A stretch of 64,000 nucleotides of DNA, taken from assembly GCA_020024285.1 (NCBI GenBank), contig JAHHTZ010000003.1, positions 211,017 through 275,016 of the forward strand, in the 5' to 3' direction. The translations under genes and the position numbers were made by a program. Origin of the DNA: Oscillospiraceae bacterium. Its GTDB lineage: Bacteria; Bacillota; Clostridia; Oscillospirales; Ruminococcaceae. The notes below the pieces were generated by a model that saw only the letters and a program-made list of their open reading frames with translations, searched no databases and was not told the DNA's origin. Below, one piece after another: positions 7,785 to 17,214 of the stretch; the stretch's first letter is position 1, and every line of letters starts with the position of its first letter.

Positions 7785-10700
7785 CTAATCCATTCCCTGC
7801 TCTTTTGCTTCTTCGGACTTTGTTCCCTGTTGCGAAGCACCTTCCCCCTGCGGTAATTGCGGCGGGGTCGGATGTTTCTTTTTGCGGAATACCACAATCA
7901 GAAGGATCAGGACGATCACTGCGGCTGCGCCGACCACAACAGGGATCGGGAAGGTGGATTTTTGCTCCATCAGCAGGACGCTGCCTTCCACCGGGGCGCT
8001 GAATACAAGGTAGCTGCCATCGAGGGTCGCATCCACCGGAATCCATCCGCCGTTTCTGTAAAGGGCTGCTGCCGGATGCTTTGTGCCATCGGTGCGCAGT
8101 CTGATTTGAACGATGTCCTCCTTGCTTCCGGAAATGCTGTAGGACCATGCTTTCACCGGCACTGCCTCATTTTCCAGCGGCTCCGTCGGGAGCTCCTTCT
8201 CCTTGACGGATATGGATGCAGAAGGAGCAAAGACGCCCTGTGCAAGGATCTGTGCAAACTCCTCACCGGAGGACAAAACGGAGGTTGGTTCTTCAAACTG
8301 TGCCTCCAGCACCATAGAGCGGGTCAGATTTTCTGTCGGATATTCCGGCCACTGCCCATACTTCCCTGCCTGCTGCGGGGCAGGAGGGATCTGTGAAACA
8401 TCAAGATCTCCCCCATATTCAAACGGGATCTCCTGAATCAGCTCCCCGTTCACCTCAAAGCGATAGGAGAAGGTCAAAAAGTCTGATGGGACGTGGTCAA
8501 GCTGAGAAAATTCCTCAAAATCAAGTCCCTGTGCCTTTTCTGCATAGTCTACGCCATCCAATCCGGCAAGCTCCTCAAAGAGATAGCGGTTGTTTTTTAG
8601 TGTGCCTTCGGTTTCTCCTGCAATGGCACCCTGATATTCTCCGTCGCTTTCGCTGCGGATCATGCTTCTGCAATTCGAGATATCGTCACCAAAGCCTGCG
8701 ATGCCGCCGACCCAGCTTTCTCCCTTTAAGTCTGCCAAGGCTGCACAGCGCTCAATGGTCCCCTTGGTGCGTCCCACGATGCCGCCGCAGTAATCCAGAC
8801 CCGTTTCCACGTTTGCGCGTGCGGTGCAGTCAACGATTGCACCGGCTTCGCAGCTTCCGGCGATGCCGCCGCCGTAATTATTTTTTACGGTCACCTCTCC
8901 GTCAAATCTGCACTCACGGATCACGGCGCGCAATGTCGCATAGGCATCGGAAAGAAGCTCAAAGTCATCCAGCAGGAAGGTGGCTTCCGGGTCGCTGCGG
9001 CGCTCTGTAGAAACGGTTCCCACGATGCCTCCCGTATTGGAATCCCCCTCTACAGGGCCGGAAGAGATACAGCCAACGATGGAACCGGGACCCTCCGTAA
9101 CTTCGCTGGAAAGGTCTGTGACCGTCAGTTCCGGTTTCTTTGTCAGGTTATAAATCGAATTGCGAACACTGTCCAGACAGCGGAACACGCTGGAGGAAAT
9201 CGAGTGCAGCTCTTTGTTGTCGTTTTGAATGGAATCGGTCATCTTTCTGACCTGACGCTGAATGACGCTCAATTCATCGTCAATATCATCGAGCTTTGAC
9301 TGCGCCTTTCTGTTGACCGTACGACCATAATCCCGTATCAGGCGAAATGCCCGCTGGGTCTGCCGAATCACGGTGTCAACCGCATTCGAAAAGGACAGCG
9401 AAACCTGATGAAGCTCCTGTGCCAGGAGCTTCAGGGAATCCATCAGCCCCATTGGAGAGTATGTCGCAGTATCGGAAGGGTTGGGTGCGGTATTTTCCCC
9501 CTCCCCTGCAAGCTTCTGCACATCCTCTGTAATTTTCGCGATTTCGTCCAAAAGATTCTGGGTTTTTCCGGAAATGTCCGTGTTCGGAAGTTCCGGAAGG
9601 AATTTCGGGTCGGTTTTTCCGTCCTCGATCAGATGCACCAGTTCCTTTGCAAATTGCTCGTAAGCTCGAAAATCCTCTTCGATTTCACGCAGGTGCTTTT
9701 GGGCAAGTCTTGCCTCCTCCCCGATGCGTTCAAGCGCGTCCTTTGCATCTGCGTCTGCTCCTGCCGAAGCCCCGTCGAATGTTTTGGTGATCGGAGGAAG
9801 GGCATCCAGCAGCTTTCCGAGTATATCGTTAAACTTATTGAGTGCTTCGTGAAAGGTATCCAGCGATTTTCGGATCTCGATTGCACAGGAATAGAGATCG
9901 TCGCCTACCTCCTCAAGATCGTCGAGTCCCTCTCTTCCTGCATCGTAGAGATGACCCTGAATGTTGGAAACTGCCTCGTTCACGACCTTGGCATCCTCTG
10001 CCCCCTGATCTGTCATCGAGCTGATACGGTCCACAAAGGATTCCATTTGATCAAAGAGGGATGCAAGGTTATTGTTGAGGTCGTCGATCGGTGAGGAAGC
10101 GTAGGTAAGATGATGAACGGGCTCCATCTGTCCTGCGATCCCGCCGACGTCCTTGCGTCCCTTCACGATTTTGGTGTTGCTGCAGTCCCGAATTTCTCCG
10201 GACTGCAGCCCCGCAATCCCGCCGATGTTGTATCCGAGATGGTCATAGCCTATTTTTCCGTTGTTCTGGCATTGCTGGATCACACCGCGGGACAGACCTG
10301 CAATCCCGCCCACATTGCTTGGGACCTCCTGATCGGAGGATGTGTTGATCTCGCCCTTGTTTGTGCACAGGCGCACGATGCCCTCATTGTTTCCGACGAT
10401 TCCGCCCGAATTTGTGGTGCCGTGTACCTTGACTGCACTGACGCACGATTCCACGATGCCGGTTTCGCAGTTGAATCCAACGATTCCGCCGACGTCCTCC
10501 TTTGCATCCACGATGCCGCTCACAGAACAGTTATAAATTTTACCGTTGTTTTCTCCTGCAAGAAGACCGACCTGAGCCGCCGAGCCGTCGACATCGATGG
10601 TGCCGTCCACAATCAGATTTTCTACCGATGCACTTTCCGTCAGCATGCGGAACAACCCGATCTGCGAGCCCTTTTGTGTAAAGGAGATCCCTCGTATGAT

Positions 10701-10961
10701 GTGCCCGTTCCCGTGAAAGGTCCCCTGAAAAACAGGGATCGGGGTAAACTCTCTGCCGCTGAAGTTGAGGTCGCGCTGCAGCTCGACTGTGCGTCCCTTT
10801 GACCAGACATCGCGGGTACAGTTTTTCACAAAGGATTCAAACTCTTCTTCACTTCGGATGATGACTACAGAATCATCATCCGAAGCGAAAACCATCGGTG
10901 CAGAATAAAAGCAGACAAAAACGGTCAGCACAAGAGCGGTTATTCGCTTAAATAGTTTCAT
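7785..10961 (-). CDS. Large secreted, membrane-anchored GLUG-repeat protein
   Basis: A 1058-residue surface protein. Residues 1-26 are a signal peptide. Residues ~85-285 contain repeated 'GGIVGxN / GGIAGxxxG' GLUG-type units that form a right-handed beta-helix. Residues ~290-640 are highly charged and predicted by eye to be long coiled coils (LNNNLASLFDQMESFVDRIS, then repeated heptads). A second GLUG block follows at ~645-800, then a beta-rich domain and a single membrane helix at about 1003-1025 with a stop-transfer RKKK and a 30-residue cytoplasmic tail. Its start overlaps the stop of the MMPL transporter gene by 4 nt (ATGA), so the two are translationally coupled and probably work together at the membrane. 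The exact function is unknown. Confidence 0.8.
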   Translation of the reverse strand: MKLFKRITALVLTVFVCFYSAPMVFASDDDSVVIIRSEEEFESFVKNCTRDVWSKGRTVELQRDLNFSGREFTPIPVFQGTFHGNGHIIRGISFTQKGSQIGLFRMLTESASVENLIVDGTIDVDGSAAQVGLLAGENNGKIYNCSVSGIVDAKEDVGGIVGFNCETGIVESCVSAVKVHGTTNSGGIVGNNEGIVRLCTNKGEINTSSDQEVPSNVGGIAGLSRGVIQQCQNNGKIGYDHLGYNIGGIAGLQSGEIRDCSNTKIVKGRKDVGGIAGQMEPVHHLTYASSPIDDLNNNLASLFDQMESFVDRISSMTDQGAEDAKVVNEAVSNIQGHLYDAGREGLDDLEEVGDDLYSCAIEIRKSLDTFHEALNKFNDILGKLLDALPPITKTFDGASAGADADAKDALERIGEEARLAQKHLREIEEDFRAYEQFAKELVHLIEDGKTDPKFLPELPNTDISGKTQNLLDEIAKITEDVQKLAGEGENTAPNPSDTATYSPMGLMDSLKLLAQELHQVSLSFSNAVDTVIRQTQRAFRLIRDYGRTVNRKAQSKLDDIDDELSVIQRQVRKMTDSIQNDNKELHSISSSVFRCLDSVRNSIYNLTKKPELTVTDLSSEVTEGPGSIVGCISSGPVEGDSNTGGIVGTVSTERRSDPEATFLLDDFELLSDAYATLRAVIRECRFDGEVTVKNNYGGGIAGSCEAGAIVDCTARANVETGLDYCGGIVGRTKGTIERCAALADLKGESWVGGIAGFGDDISNCRSMIRSESDGEYQGAIAGETEGTLKNNRYLFEELAGLDGVDYAEKAQGLDFEEFSQLDHVPSDFLTFSYRFEVNGELIQEIPFEYGGDLDVSQIPPAPQQAGKYGQWPEYPTENLTRSMVLEAQFEEPTSVLSSGEEFAQILAQGVFAPSASISVKEKELPTEPLENEAVPVKAWSYSISGSKEDIVQIRLRTDGTKHPAAALYRNGGWIPVDATLDGSYLVFSAPVEGSVLLMEQKSTFPIPVVVGAAAVIVLILLIVVFRKKKHPTPPQLPQGEGASQQGTKSEEAKEQGMD

Positions 10962-13387
10962 TGTGAATCTTTATCCTCCTGATACTTACTTTCTATCAGT
11001 GCATCCACACTTCCGTGCAGAATTCCTTTGAATTCCCCGTCCACAAATCCGGATACATGACCGCGGATATGACCGTCGATGCGCATAGAGCCCTGATTGA
11101 AGCGCTGTTTGCGGTCGCGGTTGAGTGTGATGGCTGTTCGTTCGATGATGATATCTCCAAGAAGGAGGAACTGAGGAAGAACGGTCATAACAAGCAAAAT
11201 GGATGTTACGGTACCGCGTCCCAATGTCAGTCCGACAGAGCCGATCGTTGCATCGGTGGAGATGCCCCCAATCAGGAATCCTGCCACCGCCATGATCGTG
11301 CCGGATGTCAGGATCGTCGGGAAGCTCTGGCTCAATGCCTCGACCACTGCTTCCTTCTTGTTCATACTGTCCTTTAGGGCGAGGTATCGGCTCGTAATAA
11401 CGATTGCGTAGTCGATCGTTGCGCCCATCTGGATGGAGCTTACCACAAGATAGCTCAGGAAGAAGAGGTTTGTATGGTTGATGACCGGGAACGAGAAGTT
11501 GATCCAGATCGATCCCTGAATCGTCAGTACAAGGAGGATCGGCAAGCCTGCCGACTTAAAGGTGAACAGCAAAATCGCCATAACAAAGAGCGCCGTCAGG
11601 ATGCTGATTTTCATATTATCGCCTGAGAACGAGCTTGCAAGGTCAAATGCGTTCGTGGAGTTTCCGACGAGGATGACATCATCTCCGTAGTAAAACTCTG
11701 CAATCTTGCGGATTTGATCGAGCAGCGCGTAGGTGGATTCTCCTTCGATCGGAAGGTCTGCCACAAACACCAGGCGGACCCAGTTTTCTCCGCGCAGCTG
11801 TTTGAGACCCATATCGAGCTTTTTATCGAGATCATCCACTTTTTCTTCCTGCTCGCCGGTGAGATTGATCACTCCCTTATCCTTTTGCTCCAGCAGGAAC
11901 TCGAACACGTCAAGAAGCGGGACGCTGTAATCATCGGGATTTTGGAAAATTGCTCCGTATTCTTCCACGCTCAGACCATACGCCTGATACAGCAGGTGGC
12001 TCAGCTCAATATCCACTTTTGCAAGCTCTGCAAACTGCCTTGGTGTCATCTCATCTGTCAGCGTTTTCCCATCCTCTACTTCGATGTTGGCAAGTCCCGT
12101 CGCATCGGTGATGCATTCTATGGAAGAAACGCGGTCCAAAATCGCCTTTTCTTTCTTGTAATCCCCCTTTGGAACAAGCACTGCGATGGTGTTTTTCTCT
12201 CCAAAGGTATCGATGATTTTTTCTCTTGCAAGGTCCATTTCCGATTTGTTGTCAAAGTCGGCATCGTTGCTGTCGAATACATATTCGCACCGATTGGACA
12301 GCATAATCCCGATCACCATAATGACTAAGAAAATCGGAGGGAGGATGTAGCGCAGCTTCACCACCATCTTGCCCCAGATATCGATTTTGGGGACAAGGTT
12401 TTTGTGGCGTGTGCGGTCGATCGGTTTATTGAACAGCATCAGCAGTCCCGGCATGAGAAGGAATACGCAGAGCATACTGCAAATGATTCCCTTTGCCAGT
12501 ACGATACCCATATCAAAACCGATTTTGAGCTGCATGAGCATCAACGCGATAAGACCGGAGATGGTCGTAAGGCTGGAGGAGGAGATCTCGATGATCGCCT
12601 TGCTCAACGCCTGGATGTTTGCCTCGCGCGCATCAAGACCGTGTTCATGCTCCTCCATGTAGCGGTGGCAGAAGATGATGGCATAGTCGATGGCAAGTGC
12701 CAGCTGCAATACAACTGCAATCGCATTTGTAATAAAAGAAATGCTGCCGAAGATGAAGTTTGTTCCCATGTTTAAGACCGCTGCCACTCCAAACACGATC
12801 AGATACACCGGAACTTCCATATAGCTTTTGGATGTAAACAAAAGCACAAGGACAATAACCACTGCGGCAATGCCCAGGATGACCATCATCTCTTCCTGCA
12901 GAGAAGCAGATTTGTCAACGCCCACTGTGGTGGAGGTGTAGACATCATACCCCTGCAATTTCTGCTCCACCAATTTCATTGCATCAACAGAAACGGGGTC
13001 CTCTGTTTCTCCGTCAAACGTGATGGAAAACAGGGCGTAAGAGTCTTTGAAGTGGTCGATTGTGTCATCAAATACCACCTCTGAAACACCCGGTATGTTT
13101 TCCAGCTGATGAGAAAGCTGCTCTGCTGTATCGTAGGTGACGTTTGCAACCATCACATCTGCCGTACCGAGCGTTATGAACTCCTCATCCATAATCGTAA
13201 GTCCGCGCCGTGTTTCTGTTTCCTCCGGCAGATAGGATGTGATGTCGTTGTTGATCTCTACCTTTGGGATCGAAACCACGCAAAAGATAAACGCTGCAAT
13301 AAAGATAAGATAAAAAGCCTTTCGCTTATCTACGATAAAGCGTGACAACTTTATCATGGGATTTTCGGTTTGTTTTTCATGTTCCAT
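10958..13387 (-). CDS. MMPL/RND-family transporter
   Basis: An 809-residue RND-superfamily protein of the hydrophobe/amphiphile MMPL class, which exports lipids or amphiphiles using the proton gradient. It has the duplicated 6+6 helix plan: helix 1 at ~28-48, a large extracytoplasmic loop, five helices at ~165-330, a helix at ~355, a second loop with coiled regions, and helices at ~600-760. Conserved 'AIDYAIIFCHRY' and 'GATIDYAIVITSRY' mark the two halves. The last ~45 residues are an unusual Gly-spaced hydrophilic tail (IDGHIRGHVSGFVDG...). Coupling to the GLUG protein suggests a dedicated partner or periplasm-side adaptor. The substrate is unknown. Confidence 0.88.
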   Translation of the reverse strand: MEHEKQTENPMIKLSRFIVDKRKAFYLIFIAAFIFCVVSIPKVEINNDITSYLPEETETRRGLTIMDEEFITLGTADVMVANVTYDTAEQLSHQLENIPGVSEVVFDDTIDHFKDSYALFSITFDGETEDPVSVDAMKLVEQKLQGYDVYTSTTVGVDKSASLQEEMMVILGIAAVVIVLVLLFTSKSYMEVPVYLIVFGVAAVLNMGTNFIFGSISFITNAIAVVLQLALAIDYAIIFCHRYMEEHEHGLDAREANIQALSKAIIEISSSSLTTISGLIALMLMQLKIGFDMGIVLAKGIICSMLCVFLLMPGLLMLFNKPIDRTRHKNLVPKIDIWGKMVVKLRYILPPIFLVIMVIGIMLSNRCEYVFDSNDADFDNKSEMDLAREKIIDTFGEKNTIAVLVPKGDYKKEKAILDRVSSIECITDATGLANIEVEDGKTLTDEMTPRQFAELAKVDIELSHLLYQAYGLSVEEYGAIFQNPDDYSVPLLDVFEFLLEQKDKGVINLTGEQEEKVDDLDKKLDMGLKQLRGENWVRLVFVADLPIEGESTYALLDQIRKIAEFYYGDDVILVGNSTNAFDLASSFSGDNMKISILTALFVMAILLFTFKSAGLPILLVLTIQGSIWINFSFPVINHTNLFFLSYLVVSSIQMGATIDYAIVITSRYLALKDSMNKKEAVVEALSQSFPTILTSGTIMAVAGFLIGGISTDATIGSVGLTLGRGTVTSILLVMTVLPQFLLLGDIIIERTAITLNRDRKQRFNQGSMRIDGHIRGHVSGFVDGEFKGILHGSVDALIESKYQEDKDSQ

Positions 13388-13412
13388 AAGTAAACTGTCC
13401 TCACCAATGATC

Positions 13413-13449
13413 TAAAAATACTGCGGCTGCTTCACACAACAGCTCCGCA
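13413..13449 (-). terminator. Possible terminator between the DegV and MMPL genes
   Basis: On the minus strand an imperfect stem (TGCGG-A-GCTG with CAGC-CGCA) is followed by GTATTTTTAG. It could separate the DegV gene from the MMPL-GLUG operon, which starts 25 nt further on. Confidence 0.4.
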
Positions 13450-13471
13450 CTCCAACCAATTTATAATAGTA

Positions 13472-14254
13472 TCATGTGTTCCTCAAAAAGTGCAGCCCCA
13501 AGCCGCTTTCCTCAGCGCACCCGCAGGATGCGCTGCCAAACGGCATTTCGATGATTTCCTCCATAGGCTGAAATGTTTGGATGAGCCCTTCCACTTTCTG
13601 CATTTCTTCTTTGGAAATGCCGCTGTACAAAACAAAAATTCGGTCGTGCTGAATGTTTGTTTCTCCCTCAAGCCGTTCCCTGACATATTGCAGGATGGCA
13701 TTTTCGCGGCTTCCCCCAAATTTATGCCCGACCCGTATCTTCCCGTCTTCAATCAGGAGCTCCGGGCAGCGCTTCATCAGATTTGTCAAAAACAGCGCAG
13801 CTGCTGTGTGAAATCCCCCCTTGTGTATCCGTTTTGCAGAGGAAAACAGGAAGCTCGTGTCCAAACGCTGCTTCATATCTTCCAATGCGAGCGCAATTTC
13901 CTGAGCATCCAGTCCTGCGTTGGAAAGCTCTGCCGCTAAAATTGCCAAATGTCCCAATCCGGCAGAAATGTTTTGGCTGTCCACCACAAAGACATCCTTC
14001 TTGTTCCTTGCTGCACATTTCGCCTGATGGCACCTTGGGGAAAGGGAAGCCGACGGACTGATATGCACAACCTGAAATCCGCATTGAATATATTCTTCAA
14101 AACAATCCGAATATTCTTTGATGGTCTGTTTCTCATCTGCACATTTATTTTGATTTGTGCCTGTCTGATGGAGGATACACCGAATCCTGTATTTTTGATA
14201 CAGCTCTTCTGTTAGATCACTCAGCGCATCGCAGGTTATTTGAACCGGTTTCAT
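13472..14254 (-). CDS. DegV family fatty-acid-binding protein
   Basis: A 260-residue DegV/FakB-type protein. Family members bind a fatty acid and present it to the kinase FakA for phosphorylation. Visible features are 'ITCDALSDLTEEL' at the N-terminus (DSxSDL-like), 'VHISPSASLSPRCHQAK' for the usual 'ISSxLSGTYQSA' loop, and 'VDSQNISAGLGHLAI' for 'VDSxxxSxGxG'. The protein is somewhat divergent and ends in a Cys- and Gly-rich stretch (ASCGCAEESGLGL). The ATG at 14254 is preferred over an upstream in-frame GTG (14278) because a GGAGGGGG purine tract lies between them and nothing suitable precedes the GTG. The neighbouring lipid-type MMPL transporter fits a lipid theme, but that link is inference. 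Confidence 0.85.
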   Translation of the reverse strand: MKPVQITCDALSDLTEELYQKYRIRCILHQTGTNQNKCADEKQTIKEYSDCFEEYIQCGFQVVHISPSASLSPRCHQAKCAARNKKDVFVVDSQNISAGLGHLAILAAELSNAGLDAQEIALALEDMKQRLDTSFLFSSAKRIHKGGFHTAAALFLTNLMKRCPELLIEDGKIRVGHKFGGSRENAILQYVRERLEGETNIQHDRIFVLYSGISKEEMQKVEGLIQTFQPMEEIIEMPFGSASCGCAEESGLGLHFLRNT

Positions 14255-14364
14255 AATAGCTTCTTCCCCCTCCTTCACGTTTTGTAGTTTACAAGGTGAA
14301 CTTCAACTAAAAATCAACCGTTCTTCAACATTTGTTGAGAATTGGGCATTTTGATGGGGTGATT

Positions 14365-15402
14365 TTATGGCTGCCGCATCAGTCGCACTGTGACCCTGCA
14401 TCCGCCCTGTGGGATATTTTCTGCTGTGATCTCTCCATGATATGTCGTTACGATCTGCTTTACAAGCGCAAGCCCCAAGCCGTTTCCCTCCTGTTTATGG
14501 GAGCTGTCGCCCTGATAAAATTTATCAAACATATGCTTTTTTACACTGTCGCTGATTCCCGGTCCGTGATCCTCAATGGTAAATTCGATCTCATTTTCAA
14601 GCTCCTTCAAAGAGAGGGAGATCACTGCGTTTTCGGGGCTGAATTTGATTGCATTGCCGATCAGGTTGTTCCAGATATGAAATAAAATCGATTCGTTTGC
14701 GATATAATCGATTTCGTCCATTTTGATATCGAATTCGAGGTTTTTCCTGTCCCATGCAGGCTCAAGCATCACGATGGTCTGGCGGATCTGTTCATCCAGG
14801 CGAAAGGATGCCTGCTTTGACAAGATTGCCTGATTGTCCACCTTGGAAAGAAGGAGGATATTCCCCACCAAGGTGGACAAGCGCCTTGTATTGAGCAGGA
14901 TCTTGTCGATATACTGTGCCTGTTCCTGCGGTGAATTGGAGCTGTCATTTTGCAGCAGGGTGGCATAGCCTTCAATGGCATTGATGGGGGTCTTGAATTC
15001 ATGGGAAACGTTGGAAACAAAATCCGTCTGCAAAATTTCCGTGGAGCTCAGCTCCTCCGCCATCAGGTTGAAGTTTTTATACAGATCCCGAATCTCCTTA
15101 AACGGATGGTGTACCTCAAGGCGTACACTGAAATCCCCTTTGGAAACCTGACTCATCGCATCCCCGAGCTTTATGATCGGCTCAATAAACCGCCTGCTCA
15201 AAAAGGTGGTGATGCCTCCCCCTACGATGGTGCTGAGAAACAGGAGCCAGACATTCGTCGGGATGTTGAGTGTAATATTGAAAAAGCGGTGGTGAAGCTC
15301 CGCTGCCAGCCAGTAGAATGCAACCACAACGATAAATTCCACCATGACAAGCAAGGAAAAAATCAGGCGCAGATTCATTCTGTGCGAAAAATTTTTTCTC
15401 AT
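14365..15402 (-). CDS. Sensor histidine kinase of a two-component system
   Basis: A 345-residue membrane kinase. Two membrane helices (about 12-34 and 50-70) enclose only a very short external loop, so it probably senses the membrane itself rather than a soluble ligand. A HAMP domain spans ~70-122. The dimerisation helix carries the phospho-acceptor His134 in 'NVSHEFKTPINAIEGY'. The ATPase domain has an N box ('HIWNNLIGNAIKFSP'), a G1 box ('EDHGPGIS') and a G2 box ('GNGLGLALVK'). This short-loop plan is typical of intramembrane-sensing kinases linked to envelope stress or antimicrobial-peptide response. It overlaps its response regulator gene by 4 nt. Confidence 0.93.
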   Translation of the reverse strand: MRKNFSHRMNLRLIFSLLVMVEFIVVVAFYWLAAELHHRFFNITLNIPTNVWLLFLSTIVGGGITTFLSRRFIEPIIKLGDAMSQVSKGDFSVRLEVHHPFKEIRDLYKNFNLMAEELSSTEILQTDFVSNVSHEFKTPINAIEGYATLLQNDSSNSPQEQAQYIDKILLNTRRLSTLVGNILLLSKVDNQAILSKQASFRLDEQIRQTIVMLEPAWDRKNLEFDIKMDEIDYIANESILFHIWNNLIGNAIKFSPENAVISLSLKELENEIEFTIEDHGPGISDSVKKHMFDKFYQGDSSHKQEGNGLGLALVKQIVTTYHGEITAENIPQGGCRVTVRLMRQP

Positions 15403-16070
15403 AGCTTCACCACCTTGTAGCCCACTCCGCGGATGGTGACGATCTTAAAATCGGGGTTGTCCCGAAAACGCTCGCGCAGCCTTCCGATATGCACATCGAC
15501 CGTGTGGGAATCCGTTTCCGAATCGTACCCCCAGATATCGTCCATCAGCTGCTGCCGTGTAAAAATTTTTCCCGGAAACGCTGCCATCTTATAAAGGAGC
15601 ATAAACTCCTTCTGGGGCAAAAACATGCTTGTCCCATTGGTGGATACCGTGAGAGAATCGCATTCAAGGATGGTGCTTCCGATGATTTGGCGGCGGTCGT
15701 TGATCATCTGCGCGCGGCGCAGCAAAGCCCCCACCCGAAGCACCATCTCATTGACGTTGATGGGCTTTACCATATAGTCATCGATCCCGGACAGAAATCC
15801 GATGCGCATATCATCAAATGCATCCTTTGCTGTAATCATCAAAACCGGGGTATTGATGCCGCTCTCGCGCAGCTCACGCACCAGCTCATAGCCGTCCATC
15901 ACGGGCATCATGATGTCGGTGATGATTAGATCACAGTATTCCTCCTCCAGAGAATCAAGCGCCTCCTTGCCATTGGAAACCCCTTTTGCTGAGTATCCGT
16001 TTTTTGTTAGAACGTGCTGGAAAAGCTGGCAAAGCTCTCCGTCATCTTCTGCAATCAGAATCTTAAACAT
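15399..16070 (-). CDS. OmpR/PhoB-family response regulator
   Basis: A 223-residue regulator. The receiver domain (1-115) has the acidic pair Glu8-Asp9-Asp10, phospho-acceptor Asp52 in 'IITDIMMPVMDG', and a conserved Lys in 'YMVKPI'. The C-terminal winged helix (~130-223) includes 'LPQKEFMLLYKMAAFPGKIFTRQQL' and 'VDVHIGRLRERF'. The start codon is the ATG at 16070, 6 nt after GGGAGG; an in-frame TTG one codon upstream is ignored. It is the first gene of the operon, with the kinase downstream overlapping by 4 nt. Target genes are not evident. Confidence 0.94.
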   Translation of the reverse strand: MFKILIAEDDGELCQLFQHVLTKNGYSAKGVSNGKEALDSLEEEYCDLIITDIMMPVMDGYELVRELRESGINTPVLMITAKDAFDDMRIGFLSGIDDYMVKPINVNEMVLRVGALLRRAQMINDRRQIIGSTILECDSLTVSTNGTSMFLPQKEFMLLYKMAAFPGKIFTRQQLMDDIWGYDSETDSHTVDVHIGRLRERFRDNPDFKIVTIRGVGYKVVKL

Positions 16071-16221
16071 CAAAATCCTCCCTTATATCAATGGCAGTGT
16101 ATCTCATAGTCTGCATAAAATCATGTCTGATTTTTCAAAGCGATCCTGCAGCTTCATTATACATCAAATCTCTTCTTCTTAATACTGTTTCTTTTGATTT
16201 TGCCCTTTGTCTTTTTCTTTA

Positions 16222-16251
16222 TGGACAAATTCCGAAAACATATGATAAAAT
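16222..16251 (+). promoter_or_regulatory. Probable promoter of the radical SAM pair
   Basis: TGGACA (16222-16227), an 18-nt spacer and TAAAAT (16246-16251) lie 46 nt upstream of the start codon of the first radical SAM gene. Confidence 0.5.
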
Positions 16252-16297
16252 GTCCTTATCTTTTATATTCCTGCAATTTACAAAAAGGAGGGACACT

Positions 16298-17200
16298 ATG
16301 AAATTTTCTTCCTTCGTTCGATTTTCCGCGTTTGGCATCAAGACGATCTTGCTGCGTCAGAAAAAGCCGATCCTCGGCACAGTCATCCTTACCGATAAAT
16401 GCAACCTCAAATGCAAACACTGCTCCGTCAATAATATCACATCCGTTGTTCATCCCTACGAGCAGATCCGCAGAGAAATGCAGCAGCTTTATGATATGGG
16501 GGTGCGCATCCTGTTCTTCTGCGGCGGAGAAACCTTTTTGTGGGAGGACGGGGACAAAACTTTGCGCGACCTTGTCATCGAGGCAAAGGCGATGGGATTT
16601 TTGATTGTAAATGTAGTCACCAACGGCACATTTCCCCTCGATCTTCCCGAAGCCGATTTGATCCTCCTCAGCTTGGACGGCGATCGGGAACATCATAACA
16701 TCATCCGCGGCGATACCTACGACACCATCATGGAAAATATCAAAAACGCCGCGTCCGACAATATCTGCTTTTATATGGCGATCAACCAGATCAACAAAGA
16801 TACCGTTCACGATGTCTGTCTTACTGCAAGAGATACGAAAAATGTGCGTGCAGTATCCTTTAACTTCCATACTCCATATCCAGACACAAAGGAGCTTGCA
16901 CTCTCAAAGCAGGAAAAAGCTGCGTGCTGTGCTGTCATTACACAGATGATGAGGGAGGGCGTCCCTGTTTTTAACCTAAAAAGTGCCTTCCCCTACCTCA
17001 TCGAAAATAAATTTCCGACCCCATGTCATCAATGCGTTGTGATGGAAGACGGAAAACTCAGCACCTGTGGACGCTGCATCGAAATTCCGGGGTTATGCGA
17101 ACAGTGCGGATATTTCTTTGTCGCGGAATATACCCTGCTGTTTCAGGGAAACATCAAAATCATCCTTGATATGCTTAGAACCTACTTAAAATACATTTAG
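16298..17200 (+). CDS. Radical SAM protein with C-terminal cysteine cluster
   Basis: A 300-residue radical SAM enzyme. The cluster motif is 'TDKCNLKCKHCSV' (CxxxCxxC) at about residues 34-41, followed by 'FFCGGETFLWED', the GGE motif that binds SAM. The C-terminus has a Cys-rich segment 'CHQCVVMEDGKLSTCGRC' then 'CEQCG', which could hold an auxiliary Fe-S cluster in the manner of a SPASM or twitch domain. It starts after AAGGAGG at 16285-16291; longer in-frame upstream codons lack a ribosome binding site. It lies 14 nt upstream of a HemN-like radical SAM gene and is surely cotranscribed. I do not recognise a characterised orthologue. A role in modifying a peptide or a tetrapyrrole-like small molecule is possible but not shown. 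Confidence 0.75.
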   Translation: MKFSSFVRFSAFGIKTILLRQKKPILGTVILTDKCNLKCKHCSVNNITSVVHPYEQIRREMQQLYDMGVRILFFCGGETFLWEDGDKTLRDLVIEAKAMGFLIVNVVTNGTFPLDLPEADLILLSLDGDREHHNIIRGDTYDTIMENIKNAASDNICFYMAINQINKDTVHDVCLTARDTKNVRAVSFNFHTPYPDTKELALSKQEKAACCAVITQMMREGVPVFNLKSAFPYLIENKFPTPCHQCVVMEDGKLSTCGRCIEIPGLCEQCGYFFVAEYTLLFQGNIKIILDMLRTYLKYI

Positions 17201-17214
17201 GAGTACAGAAACCT

